Below are positions 35,505 to 42,563 of a DNA stretch of 64,000 nucleotides, in pieces; position 1 is the first letter of the stretch, and every line of letters starts with the position of its first letter. The translations under genes were made by a program, and so were the position numbers. Source of the DNA: an uncultured Selenomonas sp. (GTDB lineage: Bacteria; Bacillota; Negativicutes; Selenomonadales; Selenomonadaceae); assembly GCA_947167105.1 (NCBI GenBank), contig CAMVGU010000001.1, positions 124,001 to 188,000 of the forward strand, given 5' to 3'. Under the pieces are notes generated by a model. The model worked only from the letters and a program-made list of their open reading frames with translations. It ran no database searches and was not told the DNA's origin.

Positions 35505-36770
35505 GTGGCACATCCTTTTGACATCATTATGATGCCAATGCAGATTCTGATTTTCCTCTTTACCCTGTATTTTTTTATAATCGGTTTTTGCGGTCTGTGG
35601 CGACGCAGGGAAAAGAAAATATTGACGCCCAGGAAGAACTTTGCTGTCATTGTCGCGGCGCATAATGAGGAGGCTGTTATTGGCCAGCTGGTGGACAACC
35701 TGCAGCAACTGGATTACCCGAAAGAGCTTTATGACATTTTTGTGATTGCAGATAACTGCACGGATGCTACGGCCAGGATTGCCGCAGCCGGTGGTGCTAT
35801 TGTCTGTGAGCGCACCCATCCCACCAAGAAAAGCAAGGGCTTTGCCATGGAGTGGATGTTTGAAAAGCTCTTTAAGATGGAAAAGAAGTATAATGCTGTT
35901 GTCATATTTGATGCGGATAATCTTGTACATCCGCGTTTCCTTCTGGAAATGAATAACCGTCTCTGCAAGGGCGACAAGATTATCCAGGGGTATCTGGATG
36001 CCAAGAATCCTTATGATACCTGGGTGGCGGGTACCTTTGCCATCGCTTTCTGGGTTATTGACCATATTTCCCACCTTGCCAAGACGAACATCGGCCTGTC
36101 GGCTGTGCTGGGCGGTACTGGCATGTGCATCACCACGGATGTGCTGGAGAAGTACGGCTGGCGCGCTACCTGCCTGACCGAGGACATGGAATTTACTATG
36201 AAATCCCTGGCCGAGGGCATCAAGACGACCTGGGCACATGACGCCATAGTGTATGATGAGAAGCCGCTGACTTTCAAGCAGTCCTGGAACCAGCGACGCC
36301 GCTGGGCCCAAGGGCAGTTCGATGTGGCGCATCGCTACATACCGAAGATGCTGGTGGAGGGCTGGCGCCAGAAGGACATCCGCATTTGGGATGGCTGTAT
36401 CTACCTTCTGCAGCCTCATTTCCTGATGATTTCCACCTTCTTTATCATCATCAGCTATATACAACTGATGGTACCCCCTTTTTATACGAATATCTACACA
36501 CTGTTGCCATCCCAGATGATGACGGCAATCATGCTCGGTCAGTATATCCTGCCCATGATTATCCTGTTCAAGATTCGTGCCAAGGCGAAGGCCTGGCTTT
36601 ATATGCTCTTGTATCCGGTCTTTATCTACTCCTGGATACCAATTATTTTTCTGGGCTTCATCCACCGCAACGAGCACGAGTGGAGCCATACCAAGCATAC
36701 CCGTGCCATGAGCATGGAGGATCTGGCCGGTAATGTGAAAAATACCAAGGCTTTTGGCAAAGCAAAATAA
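35505..36770 (+). CDS. Membrane family 2 glycosyltransferase
   Basis: 421 residues. One N-terminal membrane segment (about 10-32), a cytoplasmic GT-A domain and three or four C-terminal membrane segments, the architecture of processive beta-glycosyltransferases such as poly-GlcNAc synthase. Motifs: VIVAAHNEEAVIG, the metal-binding DxD in VIFDADNLVHP, the acceptor Asp in TEDMEFTM and QxxRW in NQRRRWAQGQ. Sugar and product are unknown. GTG start 6 bases after pssA, ended by a strong terminator, so it is probably co-transcribed with psd-pssA and could modify lipid or build an exopolysaccharide. Confidence 0.88.
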   Translation: MAHPFDIIMMPMQILIFLFTLYFFIIGFCGLWRRREKKILTPRKNFAVIVAAHNEEAVIGQLVDNLQQLDYPKELYDIFVIADNCTDATARIAAAGGAIVCERTHPTKKSKGFAMEWMFEKLFKMEKKYNAVVIFDADNLVHPRFLLEMNNRLCKGDKIIQGYLDAKNPYDTWVAGTFAIAFWVIDHISHLAKTNIGLSAVLGGTGMCITTDVLEKYGWRATCLTEDMEFTMKSLAEGIKTTWAHDAIVYDEKPLTFKQSWNQRRRWAQGQFDVAHRYIPKMLVEGWRQKDIRIWDGCIYLLQPHFLMISTFFIIISYIQLMVPPFYTNIYTLLPSQMMTAIMLGQYILPMIILFKIRAKAKAWLYMLLYPVFIYSWIPIIFLGFIHRNEHEWSHTKHTRAMSMEDLAGNVKNTKAFGKAK

Positions 36771-36774
36771 GATA

Positions 36775-36798
36775 AAAGCACCTCGTCAGAGGTGCTTT
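36775..36798 (+). terminator. Intrinsic terminator after the glycosyltransferase gene
   Basis: Perfect 10-bp stem AAAGCACCTC (36775-36784) with GAGGTGCTTT (36789-36798), 4-base loop, T-rich continuation. Confidence 0.85.
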
Positions 36799-36830
36799 CT
36801 TAATAAAATAAGATTATTACGGAGGGCTAT

Positions 36831-37211
36831 ATGATGTATACATTGCGAGTAGAGAGCGCCTTTGAGGCGGCTCATCAGCTTCCCGGCTATCCCGGCAAAT
36901 GTGCGCGCCTGCATGGCCATAGCTGGGTCGTTGAGGCGACCGTTAAGGGCACAGAACTGGATGAGCTGGGCATGCTGGTTGACTTCAAGGATGTGAAAGC
37001 TGCGCTGGAGGACGTGCTGGAAGTGTTCGACCATCAGTATCTGAATGAGCAGGAACCATTTAAGGATGGCATGGCTCCGACAGCGGAGAATCTGGCCAGA
37101 CTCATATTTGATAGATTGGCGGAACATCATATCTTTCAGAATGGCAGCAGGCTGGAGGCTATATGCGTCTGGGAGTCACCGAAATCCAGCGTCACTTACA
37201 GCAGGGATTGA
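36831..37211 (+). CDS. queD: 6-carboxytetrahydropterin synthase QueD
   Basis: Second step of queuosine/7-deazapurine synthesis. 126 residues. Zinc ligands: His in EAAHQLPG and the pair in CARLHGHSW; the catalytic Cys is in GKCARLHG, and DHQYLNE and the C-terminal Glu in ICVWESP complete the site. Ribosome binding site GGAGGG; ATG 36831 or 36834. It sits 7 bases before queE, the next enzyme of the pathway. Confidence 0.94.
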   Translation: MMYTLRVESAFEAAHQLPGYPGKCARLHGHSWVVEATVKGTELDELGMLVDFKDVKAALEDVLEVFDHQYLNEQEPFKDGMAPTAENLARLIFDRLAEHHIFQNGSRLEAICVWESPKSSVTYSRD

Positions 37212-37218
37212 GGTATCT

Positions 37219-37959
37219 ATGCTTAGAGAAAATATCATTGAAATTTTTTCATCCATCCAGGGCGAAGGCAAATATGTGGGCTGCCGCCAGGTTTTTGTGC
37301 GTTTTGAGGGCTGCAATCTGGATTGCCGCTATTGCGATACGGAAAATAAGCCGGGAGCGCATGCGCTCTGCCAGGCAGAGACAACTGCCGGCTCACGCAG
37401 ATTTGAGACAATGAAGAATCCTCTGACTGCGGAGCAGGTAGCTGCCAAGGTACAGGCCATGCTAAATGAGGTACCCCATCAGGCAGTGAGCTTTACCGGC
37501 GGTGAGCCGCTGCTGCATGCACCCTTTATTCGCGAGGTCGCTGACCTGCTGCATGGTCAGACTCAAATCTTCCTGGAAACTAACGGCACATTGCCGGAGC
37601 AACTGGATAGCATACTGGACATCACGGATATTATCAGCATGGACATAAAGCTACCCAGCATCCTCAGCCATTCCTGCTGGGACGAGCATCGCCGCTTTCT
37701 GGAATTGGCTGCCGAAAAGGATTTGTATGTGAAGCTGGTGGTTTCGGATGAGACTTCCAGGGCAGAATTCGAGCAAGCGGTGCAGCTTTTGAAGGAAACA
37801 GCGCCAAAGGCGCTGCTCATCATCCAGCCGGTCACGCCCTGGGGCGGTGTGCAGGCAGCAGCGCCGGAGAAAATACTTGTCTGCCAGAACTATGCGCTGA
37901 GTCAGCTTAAAGATGTACGCGTGATTCCGCAGACCCATAAAATGATCAATCAGCTTTGA
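37219..37959 (+). CDS. queE: 7-carboxy-7-deazaguanine synthase QueE
   Basis: Radical SAM enzyme that forms 7-carboxy-7-deazaguanine from the QueD product. 246 residues from ATG 37219, the start giving the typical IIEIFSSIQGEGKYVG. The iron-sulphur motif is the unusual CNLDCRYC (C-x3-C-x2-C). VSFTGGEPLLH binds SAM. No queC follows in this window; the next gene is larE. Confidence 0.94.
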   Translation: MLRENIIEIFSSIQGEGKYVGCRQVFVRFEGCNLDCRYCDTENKPGAHALCQAETTAGSRRFETMKNPLTAEQVAAKVQAMLNEVPHQAVSFTGGEPLLHAPFIREVADLLHGQTQIFLETNGTLPEQLDSILDITDIISMDIKLPSILSHSCWDEHRRFLELAAEKDLYVKLVVSDETSRAEFEQAVQLLKETAPKALLIIQPVTPWGGVQAAAPEKILVCQNYALSQLKDVRVIPQTHKMINQL

Positions 37960-37974
37960 GGCGGAGGGATTGCC

Positions 37975-38790
37975 ATGAATAGCAAGACGGAAGCATTGCT
38001 GGAGAAACTGCGCTCCTATGGCAGTGTGGTGGTGGCGCTGTCCGGCGGGGTAGACAGCGCGGTGCTGGCCAAGGCTGCCGCCCTGGCTCTGGGGGATAAG
38101 GCTGTGGCGGTGACAGCAGTCTCGGAACTGCTGTCTGAGCGGGAAAGGCATGATGCTGCCGAATGCGCCCGTCTGAGCGGCCTGCGGCACATATTGCTGG
38201 ATGCTGCCGATTTAGCTGTGCCGGAGGTTGCGGAAAACGGGCTGGAAAGGTGCTATTACTGCAAGAGAGCACGTTTCCAAAAAATTTTGCAGTGGGCTGC
38301 TGAACATCATATCCAGGCTGTAGCAGACGGCTCCAATGTGGATGACAATGGTGATTACCGCCCGGGGCAAAAAGCCCTTCGGGAGCTGCAAGTTGCCAGT
38401 CCTCTGGCAGAATGCGACTTCCATAAGGAAGATATACGAAAACAGGCACAGCTATGGGAACTGCCGGTCTGGGACAAGCCCAGTGCAGCCTGCCTGGCCT
38501 CCCGTGTTGCCTATGGCATACCCTTGACAAAAGAACGCCTCTGCCGCATTGAGCGGGCAGAGGCTATCCTGCATAAAATATTGCCGGGGCAGTTGCGGGT
38601 GCGTGATCATGGCTCCCTGGCCCGCATTGAGCTGATGCCGGAAATGTTCGAGAGCTTCTGGCGTGAGCGGGAAAATTTGACCCACAGCCTGAAGGAGCTT
38701 GGTTTTACCTATGTGACTCTGGATCTTTCCGGCTACCGCATGGGCAGCCAGAATGAGTCAGGACTTGGGGCTGGCCTTGCGAACAGATGA
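37975..38790 (+). CDS. larE: ATP-dependent sacrificial sulfur transferase LarE
   Basis: 271 residues. PP-loop ATPase that adenylates the pyridinium dicarboxylate precursor and donates a sulfur for the nickel-pincer cofactor of lactate racemase-type enzymes. The PP-loop is VVALSGGVDSAVLAKAA. The Cys in KPSAACLASRVAYG matches the sacrificial Cys176 of Lactobacillus LarE. GGAGGG lies 6 bases before the ATG. Partners LarB and LarC are not in the window. The 3' end overlaps the convergent HD-GYP gene by 33 bases. Confidence 0.9.
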   Translation: MNSKTEALLEKLRSYGSVVVALSGGVDSAVLAKAAALALGDKAVAVTAVSELLSERERHDAAECARLSGLRHILLDAADLAVPEVAENGLERCYYCKRARFQKILQWAAEHHIQAVADGSNVDDNGDYRPGQKALRELQVASPLAECDFHKEDIRKQAQLWELPVWDKPSAACLASRVAYGIPLTKERLCRIERAEAILHKILPGQLRVRDHGSLARIELMPEMFESFWRERENLTHSLKELGFTYVTLDLSGYRMGSQNESGLGAGLANR

Positions 38791-39948
38791 GACAGATGGA
38801 CGTTCGGGGCCTGCCATATAGATGGCTTCATGTACAGCTTCTTCCAATCTTTGATGTTTATTGACACTGTCAAAACCATTCCCCAGGCTGGAGCGGATGT
38901 TGTCGGCACATTCATGCAGGCATTTCAGCAGCAGGGGATTGAAGATGCCGCATTCGCCCCGATCAATCATGTAGAGGGCCTGCTCATGAGTGAAGGGCGG
39001 CTTGTAGACGCGCTCGCTGGTCAGGGCATCGTAGACATCCGCAATGGAGACAATCTGGGCGTAAATCGGTATGCTGTCACCCTTCAGGCCATCAGGATAG
39101 CCGGAACCGTCCCAGCGTTCATGGTGCCAGCGGCAGATACCGTAGGCATACTGGATCAGGGGTTCATCAGGATAGGCTTCCATGCTGTGGCTGATGAGGT
39201 CTGAGCCTATAGCGGCGTGGGTCTTCATAATCTTGAATTCTTCCGGCGTGAGTCTGCCGGGTTTGTTCAGGATTTCCTCCGGTATGGCAATCTTGCCGAT
39301 ATCGTGCAGGGAGGAGGCCAGGCAGATCTGGGAGATTTCCTTATGGCTGAAGTGGTATTCGGGATGTGACTTAACCAGCTGGCGCAGCAGGAGCTCCGTG
39401 ATGGCATTGATATGCAGCACATGCAGGCCGCTTTCGCCATTGCGAAACTCAACTATGTGGCTGAGGATGGAGATCATCATGCTCTCGCCGTTCTCCTTCT
39501 TCAGCACCTGCTCCAGCACAGCGGCAGTAAGCTTCTTTTCCTTGGCGAAGGTCAGCACGGTATTGATGGCACGATGACGGACGGCAGTAGCGTTAAAGGG
39601 GCGCGTGATATAGTCCCATGCTCCCAGCTCGTAAGCCTTGTTGATGGTAGCGGCCTCTGTGTTGGCGGAAATCATGATGACGGGGATCTCCTCAATCAGA
39701 TTGGATTCCCGCAGGCCCTCCAGCACGGCAAAGCCATCCACATCCGGCATCATGATGTCCAGCAGCAGCAGGGAAATTTCCTTGCCCTTCTCATTGAGTA
39801 TCTGCAGGGCCTCTGCGCCACCCATAGCGGAGATGATATCGAAGTTATTGCTCAGGATGTCTCTCAGGATGCGATGATTCAGTTTTGTGTCATCAGCTAT
39901 CAGGATTGTACCTTTTTTAAAGCTTTTTTCAGTGTTTTCAGTAATCAT
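38758..39948 (-). CDS. Response regulator with HD-GYP domain (cyclic-di-GMP phosphodiesterase)
   Basis: 396 residues. Receiver domain at 14-125 with acidic pair IADD, phospho-acceptor Asp64 in LLLLDIMMPD, and Thr/Ser region MISAN. The conserved Lys of receivers is replaced by Arg116 (DYITRPF). The HD-GYP domain at about 155-345 has SSLHDIGKIAIPEEI (His215-Asp216), MKTHAAIGSDLI and HHERWDGSGYPDGL, all the residues of active enzymes, so it should degrade cyclic-di-GMP to GMP or pGpG. No histidine kinase gene is next to it. Promoter at 40032-40060. Convergent with and overlapping larE. Confidence 0.93.
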   Translation of the reverse strand: MITENTEKSFKKGTILIADDTKLNHRILRDILSNNFDIISAMGGAEALQILNEKGKEISLLLLDIMMPDVDGFAVLEGLRESNLIEEIPVIMISANTEAATINKAYELGAWDYITRPFNATAVRHRAINTVLTFAKEKKLTAAVLEQVLKKENGESMMISILSHIVEFRNGESGLHVLHINAITELLLRQLVKSHPEYHFSHKEISQICLASSLHDIGKIAIPEEILNKPGRLTPEEFKIMKTHAAIGSDLISHSMEAYPDEPLIQYAYGICRWHHERWDGSGYPDGLKGDSIPIYAQIVSIADVYDALTSERVYKPPFTHEQALYMIDRGECGIFNPLLLKCLHECADNIRSSLGNGFDSVNKHQRLEEAVHEAIYMAGPERPSVSSVRKASPKS

Positions 39949-40031
39949 AGCGACACTTCTTCCTCAGCAGCCGATGGGGGATATGCTTCGGCCGCAATAA
40001 TTAATGGAAAATAAACTTAATTTTAACTCTC

Positions 40032-40060
40032 ATTTTATCATCTGTCAGAAAATAATGCAA
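40032..40060 (-). promoter_or_regulatory. Promoter of the HD-GYP regulator gene
   Basis: On the minus strand TTGCAT (40060-40055) and TAAAAT (40037-40032) are 17 bases apart, about 85 bases upstream of the ATG. Confidence 0.6.
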
Positions 40061-40094
40061 GAATTTGGAGATACACATTTGCATGAAAAAAACT

Positions 40095-40122
40095 TTGTTT
40101 TCTGACTGCAATATGCTAGAAT
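40095..40122 (+). promoter_or_regulatory. Promoter of the aminotransferase gene
   Basis: TTGTTT (40095-40100), 16-base gap, TAGAAT (40117-40122) preceded by an extended TGC, 65 bases before the ATG. Confidence 0.6.
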
Positions 40123-40186
40123 GTAAAGAGCGTTCAGCAAAGCGGGAATTTTGTCTTTTTAAATATTTCTATTGAGGTGTTATCTT

Positions 40187-41371
40187 ATGGTAAATAAAAA
40201 GATGCATGAACTGGGTACAAAGAAATCAACTATCAGGGCCATCTTTGAATTTGGCCGTCAGCGTGCAGCAGAGGTGGGGGAGGAGAACGTCTTTGATTTC
40301 AGCCTGGGCAATCCTAACGTGCCGACACCGGATTTTGTGCGCGAAGCCGCCATTGATGTCCTGGCCCATGAGGAGCCTGACAAGGTGCATGGCTATACCA
40401 TTGCCCCAGGCTTGCCCCAGGTGCGTGATACTTTGGCTGAGAGCATCAATGGGCGTTTTGGCACGCATTTCTCCGGCAAGAACCTTTTTATGACCGCAGG
40501 GGCGGCAGCCGCCTGTACTATCTGCTTCAAGGCGCTGTGCGAGGCAGGGGATGAATTCATTACCTTTGCACCATTTTTCCCCGAGTACCGTGTGTTTGTA
40601 GAGTCCGTCGGCGGTAAGCTGGTGGTGGTGCCGGCTCAGGCAAAGGATTTCCAGATTGATTTTGCTGCCTTCGAAACCTGCCTGACGGAACATACCAAGG
40701 CTGTTATAGTCAATTCTCCGAACAATCCCAGCGGGGCGGTATATTCTGAAGAAACCATCAAGAAATTAGCTGAGATATTGCGTGCCAAGGAAAAGGAATA
40801 CGGCCATTCTATTTTCATTATCGCGGATGAGCCCTATCGTGAGATTGCCTTCGAGGGCTATAATGTGCCGTATATACCGCAGTATTACCGGGATACGCTG
40901 GTCTGCTATTCCTACAGCAAGTCTTTCTCCCTGCCCGGTGAGCGCATCGGCTATATCGTCGTGCCTGATGAGGTAGCTGATTTTGGTCAGGTCTACGGAG
41001 CTATCGCAGGAGCGGCCCGTGTACTCACTCATGTAAATGCGCCGTCCCTCTGGCAGTTGGTTGTGGCCCGCTGTGCAGGCAAGCCCTCCGACATCAGCAC
41101 TTATAAGCTGAACGGAGAGCTGCTTTACAATGGCCTGATTGAAGCTGGCTTCACCTGCGTGCGTCCCCAGGGTGCCTTCTACCTTTTCCCGCAGGCGTTG
41201 GAGGCGGATGACAAAGCTTTCTGCGAGCGTGCAAGAAAATATGGCCTGTTGCTGGTTCCCGGCAAGGATTTCGGCTGTCCGGGATATTTCCGTGCCGCCT
41301 ATTGCATCAAGACCGACACCATCAGGCGTTCCCTGCCGCTGTTCAAGCAGTTGGCATCAGAGTATAAGTGA
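40187..41371 (+). CDS. Class I/II PLP aminotransferase (aspartate aminotransferase-like)
   Basis: 394 residues from ATG 40187 (GAGGTG 7 bases upstream). Fold type I transaminase: FSLGNPNVPTPDFV, the cofactor Asn motif NSPNNPSGAVY, IIADEPYREI with the ring-binding Asp, the Schiff-base Lys in YSYSKSFSLPGERIGY, and the substrate Arg near RAAYCIKTD. It begins MHELGTKKSTIRAIFEFG, a form seen in firmicute pyridoxal aminotransferases of uncertain substrate. Single gene between its own promoter and a long terminator. Confidence 0.9.
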   Translation: MVNKKMHELGTKKSTIRAIFEFGRQRAAEVGEENVFDFSLGNPNVPTPDFVREAAIDVLAHEEPDKVHGYTIAPGLPQVRDTLAESINGRFGTHFSGKNLFMTAGAAAACTICFKALCEAGDEFITFAPFFPEYRVFVESVGGKLVVVPAQAKDFQIDFAAFETCLTEHTKAVIVNSPNNPSGAVYSEETIKKLAEILRAKEKEYGHSIFIIADEPYREIAFEGYNVPYIPQYYRDTLVCYSYSKSFSLPGERIGYIVVPDEVADFGQVYGAIAGAARVLTHVNAPSLWQLVVARCAGKPSDISTYKLNGELLYNGLIEAGFTCVRPQGAFYLFPQALEADDKAFCERARKYGLLLVPGKDFGCPGYFRAAYCIKTDTIRRSLPLFKQLASEYK

Positions 41372-41386
41372 GACGCGCCAGCAACC

Positions 41387-41442
41387 GCCAATAAACAAGG
41401 GCTTCCAGAGAATTACCACTCTGGAAGCCCTTGTTTATTGGC
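41387..41442. terminator. Long bidirectional terminator, 24-bp perfect stem
   Basis: The arm 41387-41410 is the exact reverse complement of 41419-41442, with an 8-base loop AATTACCA. The core AAGGGCTTCCAGAG is flanked by A/T-rich ends, so it works for the aminotransferase gene (+) and the ADP-ribosylglycohydrolase gene (-). It also marks the left edge of the accessory island. Confidence 0.85.
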
Positions 41443-41445
41443 TAT

Positions 41446-42390
41446 TCATACAAATTTCGCACATAATCCTTCAATCAAATCTTTTTTTAAAAGAGTTTCT
41501 TGCCAATGTGAAGGGATACTATCGCAGCCATATGCTACGCCAGCCAGTCCGCCAACTATCGCTCCGATGGTATCTGTATCATCCCCAAGGTTGACAGCGG
41601 TCAAAACAGCCTCGGGGTAGCTGGCCGTGTTTAGTAGACACCAGAGAACCGCCTCTAATGTATCCACTACATAGCCACTGCTCTTGATGGATGCTTTGGG
41701 GTGGTGTCGAAAGGCTTCCACATCCCAAAGCCGTCCGAAAGAAGGAACTTCTGCATTGAATATCGAATTTTTCTGATAGTATATTTTTGCCGTTTGTAGT
41801 CCATCCTTGATTGATTGAGGCAGGGGGACTTTGCGCAAGGCGTTCATAGCAATCAATGTATAGATGCCGCACGCCATTTGACTGCGCGGGTGTCCATGTG
41901 TGAGAGCTGACAGGCGGTGCGCCTCTTGCAAGATTTCCTCAATGTCCGTCACCTGTTTTTTGACAAGGAACAGCGCCAAGGGCGCAATCCGCATTAGGGA
42001 GCCGTTACCGTTGTCGTATTCGCCACTTCCACCGCAGGAAAGGGGTGACGTGCCTTGAAGGTAACGGCTTATCGCCTCCTGCGTAGCTATCCCGGCATCA
42101 AAAACCGTATCTGTAGCCGTAAATTCGGCATTTTGCAGCCATCGGACAAAGTTCTTCATAATGTCGTCATAGTCGATGCTTTGGAGCCGGCCAAGGCTTT
42201 CCAGAAGACAGAGCGTCATGGCGGTATCATCCGACCATGTTCCCGGCGGCTGTCCATGTGTCCCGCTCCCTTTCATATCTTCCACGGGATTCAGTGTAAG
42301 TTCCTCTCGTGGCATAAATTCCACGGGTACGCCAAGAGCATCACCGATGGCAGAACCAATCACCATGGCCTTCACAGTTTCTAAATCCAT
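41446..42390 (-). CDS. ADP-ribosylglycohydrolase family protein (DraG/ARH type)
   Basis: 314 residues. All-alpha binuclear magnesium hydrolase that removes ADP-ribose from proteins or nucleic acid. Metal ligands are visible: TWSDDTAM (residues 51-58) and LGDDTDTIGA near the end; the N-terminal IGSAIGDALGVPVEF is characteristic. The fold and catalytic residues look complete, so it should be active; the substrate is unknown. It is divergent from the four-gene operon that follows (gap 173 bases), suggesting shared control. Ribosome binding site GGAGG; a TACAAT sequence lies 36 bases upstream of the start. Confidence 0.92.
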   Translation of the reverse strand: MDLETVKAMVIGSAIGDALGVPVEFMPREELTLNPVEDMKGSGTHGQPPGTWSDDTAMTLCLLESLGRLQSIDYDDIMKNFVRWLQNAEFTATDTVFDAGIATQEAISRYLQGTSPLSCGGSGEYDNGNGSLMRIAPLALFLVKKQVTDIEEILQEAHRLSALTHGHPRSQMACGIYTLIAMNALRKVPLPQSIKDGLQTAKIYYQKNSIFNAEVPSFGRLWDVEAFRHHPKASIKSSGYVVDTLEAVLWCLLNTASYPEAVLTAVNLGDDTDTIGAIVGGLAGVAYGCDSIPSHWQETLLKKDLIEGLCAKFV

Positions 42391-42512
42391 CTATATGCCT
42401 CCGTTCCACACAAATTCACTTCCATATTGTACCACAAAGCGGAAACATACGCATGACGCCCCAATCCTGTTCAATAGAGCACCTCTGCGCCATATGTATG
42501 TCAAAAACAATG

Positions 42513-42521
42513 TGATATAAT
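42513..42521 (+). promoter_or_regulatory. Extended -10 promoter of the accessory operon
   Basis: TGATATAAT (extended TGn plus perfect TATAAT at 42516-42521) lies 43 bases before the 679-residue gene. No good -35 hexamer is seen, as is usual with extended -10 promoters. Confidence 0.6.
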
Positions 42522-42563
42522 AGGGTAAAATTTAGAAGTCGGAACGAAAGGAGGAATTTTGCG

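Noticed and set aside
35004..36698. 564-codon open frame on the minus strand
   Set aside because: It lies antisense to pssA and the glycosyltransferase gene, both with clear motifs; its translation is His/Gln/Arg-rich without any family signature.
37975..38790. Calling this gene queC
   Set aside because: It lacks the QueC zinc cysteines and has the LarE pattern with the sacrificial Cys in PSAACLASR.
41387..41442. 24-bp inverted repeat as an insertion-sequence end
   Set aside because: It lies between two convergent stop codons, has a short loop and a terminator-like core; no transposase or target duplication was seen.
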